7,168 nt of DNA from CAUJIW01 sp963205175 (GTDB lineage Bacteria; Pseudomonadota; Alphaproteobacteria; Sphingomonadales; Sphingomonadaceae). Numbering within the stretch: position 1 is the first letter of the stretch; each line of letters starts with the position of its first letter. Below the pieces are notes generated by a model. That model worked only from the letters and a program-made list of their open reading frames with translations, made no database searches and was not told the DNA's origin. A program made the translations under genes and the position numbers. This document shows, piece by piece, positions 5,766 to 7,168 of this stretch. Location: assembly GCA_041060555.1 (NCBI GenBank), contig JBEUDS010000045.1; one strand, 5' to 3'.

Positions 5766-6770
5766 TCAGTGCAGGAGCGCCTTTTGCAGGCCATTTGCCA
5801 CGCAATACGCGTTGTTCGGAGCAAGGGCGATATGCAGCCCGGTGGCCTGGGCCAATGCCGGCCGGACAAGATTGATGGCTGCACTGCCGCCGGTCAGGAC
5901 AATGCCGTCATCGTGGATATCACGGCTCAGTTCGGGCGATATCTGGCCCAGCAGGTTCACAACCATCCTGGTGATACCGGCAACATGCTTTTCGACCACG
6001 GGGAGCAGATCACCTATTGGCAGTTCCAGGGCTGCGGGTAATCCGTTCACGAGGTCGCGTCCCTTGAACCGGGTCCGGGCGGCGGGGTCCGCCTGATCCT
6101 GAAGCATCCTGACGATGTCGCGTTTCGCATTTTCGGCGGTGTTCATGCCGATGAGAAACTTGTGCTGAAAATGGATATGATCGGCAATCGCGGTATCAAG
6201 AGCATCGCCTCCGCCGCGAAGGGATGCAGTCGCGCAGATTCCGCCCAGTGACAGGACGGCCGCCTCCGTCGTACCGGCACCGCATTCCACGATCATGGAG
6301 CCACGGGGATGATCGACCTGGAGGTCTGCCCCCCACGCGGCCGCCAAGGGTTCCGTCAAAAGTTCGATCGCCCCCAGGCCCGCATCGTTTGCCGCGGTGA
6401 GCAACGCGCTGCGCTCTGCGCTGGTTGCATCGGCTGGCACTCCGATGATTGCGCGAAAGGAGCGGAGCCTGCGCTGGCCGACACTCGATCGCACGGCATA
6501 GGCCAGATAGTCGCGGGCCGCCGCGATATCGCAAAGCACTCCGCGATGCAGGGGGCGCACGATGCGCAGTTCTCCGGTTGCACGCTCCTGCATGGGGCCG
6601 ACGGCAACTCCGGCAGTGACCAGTTCACCGGCATCGACGCGCCCCGCGAAGCAGCAGAGCGACGGCTCATCGAACAGGACACCGCCATCAACCGACATCA
6701 CCCGCGTATTGGCCGTGCCAAAATCAATCGCGAAATCGGCCTTGCCGGCGCCGTGAAACAGTCTTCTCAT
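5766..6770 (-). CDS. Divergent MreB/actin-like ATPase
   Basis: A bacterial actin-fold protein of the MreB/Mbl family, which polymerises at the inner membrane to direct cell-wall synthesis. The start is ATG 6770-6768, giving 334 residues beginning MRRLFHGAGKADFAIDFGTA, which aligns with the usual MreB N-terminus; an in-frame TTG at 6794 would add eight residues. From this ATG: phosphate-1 DFGTANT at 16-22; connect/hinge GVPADATSAER at ~110-120; EPLAAAWGA at ~140-148; phosphate-2 VECGAGTTE at 161-169; RGGGDALDTAI at ~185-195; GRDLVNGLP at 237-245; adenosine motif GIVLTGGSAAI at 289-299. Phosphate-2 in canonical MreB reads VDIGGGTTE, so here Asp is Glu and the middle Gly is Ala. LTGGSAAI replaces LTGGGALL, and the C-terminus is diverged. 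It is therefore probably a paralogue rather than the housekeeping MreB; no mreC/mreD follows. Its partner gene downstream is rnk. Confidence 0.88.
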   Translation of the reverse strand: MRRLFHGAGKADFAIDFGTANTRVMSVDGGVLFDEPSLCCFAGRVDAGELVTAGVAVGPMQERATGELRIVRPLHRGVLCDIAAARDYLAYAVRSSVGQRRLRSFRAIIGVPADATSAERSALLTAANDAGLGAIELLTEPLAAAWGADLQVDHPRGSMIVECGAGTTEAAVLSLGGICATASLRGGGDALDTAIADHIHFQHKFLIGMNTAENAKRDIVRMLQDQADPAARTRFKGRDLVNGLPAALELPIGDLLPVVEKHVAGITRMVVNLLGQISPELSRDIHDDGIVLTGGSAAINLVRPALAQATGLHIALAPNNAYCVANGLQKALLH

Positions 6771-6839
6771 CTCGGCGCGATAGCAGTTGTTCAAGGGGAA
6801 GTCTTCCGAGAGCTTACAACTCCCGTTGCGGTCTCAGTG

Positions 6840-6970
6840 AACTGATGGGGTGGATGCCCCCTTCGACGGCATCGTAAGATGTCAGACCAGCGCGATGTTG
6901 CGCTGTAGAGGGAGGAGCACATGACCGACGTCCACATTGTCGCGATCGAACTTGCGAAGCGCAGCTTCCA
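6840..6970 (+). mobile_element. 5' remnant of an IS110-family element
   Basis: A truncated transposase start (6921 on) is preceded by a noncoding stretch with GGGG/CCCC complementarity (6847-6860) that is plausibly the left end of the IS110-family element. After about 6970 the sequence no longer resembles the family. The left boundary was set by eye near 6840, between the mreB-like start and the transposase; the right boundary is where homology stops. In some IS110 elements this left noncoding end encodes the bridge RNA; whether any of that is retained cannot be told here. Confidence 0.5.
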
Positions 6971-6980
6971 ATCGCGTTAA
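6921..6980 (+). pseudogene. IS110-family transposase, N-terminal fragment (19 codons)
   Basis: ATG 6921 with GGAGGAG at 6911-6917 encodes MTDVHIVAIELAKRSFQ and then SR and a stop (6978-6980). The first 17 residues match the conserved opening of IS110/IS1111 transposases, usually (I/V)GIDLAKxxFQ; the Asp there is the first acidic residue of the DEDD RuvC-like site. In this copy it is Glu, and the rest of the ~300-400-residue protein is missing, so it is dead. The last two codons and the stop come from unrelated DNA, placing the junction at about 6970. Confidence 0.75.
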
Positions 6981-6998
6981 AACGCTGCTGAGAGTGTT

Positions 6999-7018
6999 TA
7001 CCCCCCGTTCCGGGGGTA
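6999..7018. repeat. TACCCCC/GGGGGTA hairpin
   Basis: A perfect 7-bp stem around a six-base loop lies between the IS110 remnant and the right-hand IS end. It has no U-run on either strand. It could be a remnant of IS-end structure or a transcription-blocking hairpin. Confidence 0.4.
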
Positions 7019-7059
7019 GGCAGCGATCAACGGATGGCGGAGTTAGCGTCCGCGCTCGT

Positions 7060-7089
7060 GGTGTAATTTCCGGTGTAGGCGATGGTGTA
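7060..7089 (+). repeat. Three GGTGTA repeats with 12-bp period
   Basis: GGTGTA occurs at 7060-7065, 7072-7077 and 7084-7089, exactly 12 bp apart. Multiple iterated transposase-binding sites at IS ends are known for example in IS21-type elements. The left-edge IS end shows GGTGTA followed 12 bp later by the degenerate GCTGTG. Confidence 0.6.
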
Positions 7090-7120
7090 TTCCGGGGTGG
7101 GGCATGCCCCACCCCGGAAT
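7089..7120. repeat. Perfect 32-bp palindrome
   Basis: ATTCCGGGGTGGGGCA is followed immediately by its exact reverse complement, centred between 7104 and 7105, with no mismatch. As RNA it could form a very stable GC-rich hairpin. Inside an IS just before the expected transposase gene, such a structure could block read-through transcription from outside; that role is inferred. Confidence 0.85.
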
Positions 7121-7168
7121 GCGGCGTCGCTGGTGGCCACCGGGTTCATCGTTATGGTGGAGTTTGCA

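Larger units (their letters stand above)
7046..7168 (+). mobile_element. Left-hand end of an insertion sequence (partial)
   Basis: The block 7046-7070 (GCGTCCG, then TGGTGTAATTTC) is the inverted counterpart of 99-123, with 20 of 25 matches and weaker similarity inward. It is followed by three GGTGTA repeats at exact 12-bp spacing and a perfect 32-bp palindrome, then a leader-like stretch without a coding start up to the window edge. The IS would extend to the right. Its orientation agrees with the left-edge IS being a direct-repeat copy of the same or a related element. The family is unresolved. Confidence 0.5.

Noticed and set aside
5595..6041. Plus-strand ORF, best start ATG 5673 after GAAGGGAAC
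   Set aside because: Most of it runs antisense through the conserved C-terminal coding region of the mreB-like gene, and the protein shows no recognisable motif. Only the ~31 codons before the overlap lie in noncoding DNA.
6882..7112. Minus-strand 76-codon ORF
   Set aside because: It is antisense to the IS110 transposase start and crosses the IS palindrome and hairpin; proline- and arginine-rich composition is typical of shadow frames.

Overview
The window looks like a mobile-element-dense accessory segment of a GC-rich alphaproteobacterium. Sphingomonadales is my best guess, from the style of the tRNA-Lys(CTT) 3' end, the Rnk and MreB-like proteins and the IS sequences. That is inference; there is no rRNA or other taxonomic marker.

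Layout. (a) 1-123: the tail of an insertion sequence (IS), with a short C-terminal coding remnant and a terminal repeat. (b) About 124-3407: the integrase end of a small integrative element, all on the minus strand. It holds a RepA/AAA_25-type ATPase cut off at its C-terminus by the left IS, an AlpA/MerR-type helix-turn-helix protein, a ~500 bp stretch with at most one tiny ORF, and a P4-type tyrosine integrase. It ends in a control region with 10-bp tandem repeats and a 46-bp 3' half of tRNA-Lys(CTT), the likely attachment site. (c) 3408-3814: flank without a convincing gene. (d) 3815-5033: a complete IS3-family element with 29-bp inverted repeats, orfA, orfB and an A7 frameshift site, but no target duplication. 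(e) 5124-6770: two minus-strand host-type genes, a divergent MreB/actin-like ATPase followed by an Rnk/GreA-family protein. (f) About 6840-6970: the 5' end of an IS110-family element, broken after 19 codons. (g) 7046-7168: the beginning of another IS whose end matches the left-hand IS end in inverted orientation. It carries 12-bp-spaced GGTGTA repeats and a perfect 32-bp palindrome.

How it fits together. The integrase, AlpA-like protein and ATPase form the integration/regulation/replication module typical of small integrative elements or phage satellites that use a tRNA 3' end as attB. The element has decayed: its ATPase lost its C-terminus to an IS. The rnk/mreB-like block looks like resident DNA, now hemmed in by an IS3 element on one side and an IS110 fragment on the other. 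The two matching IS ends would put the ~6.9 kb between them in a composite-transposon-like arrangement. I see no clearly undescribed system. The least ordinary items are the MreB paralogue with an altered phosphate-2 motif, the integrase control region, and the palindrome/periodic-repeat structure of the right-hand IS end.
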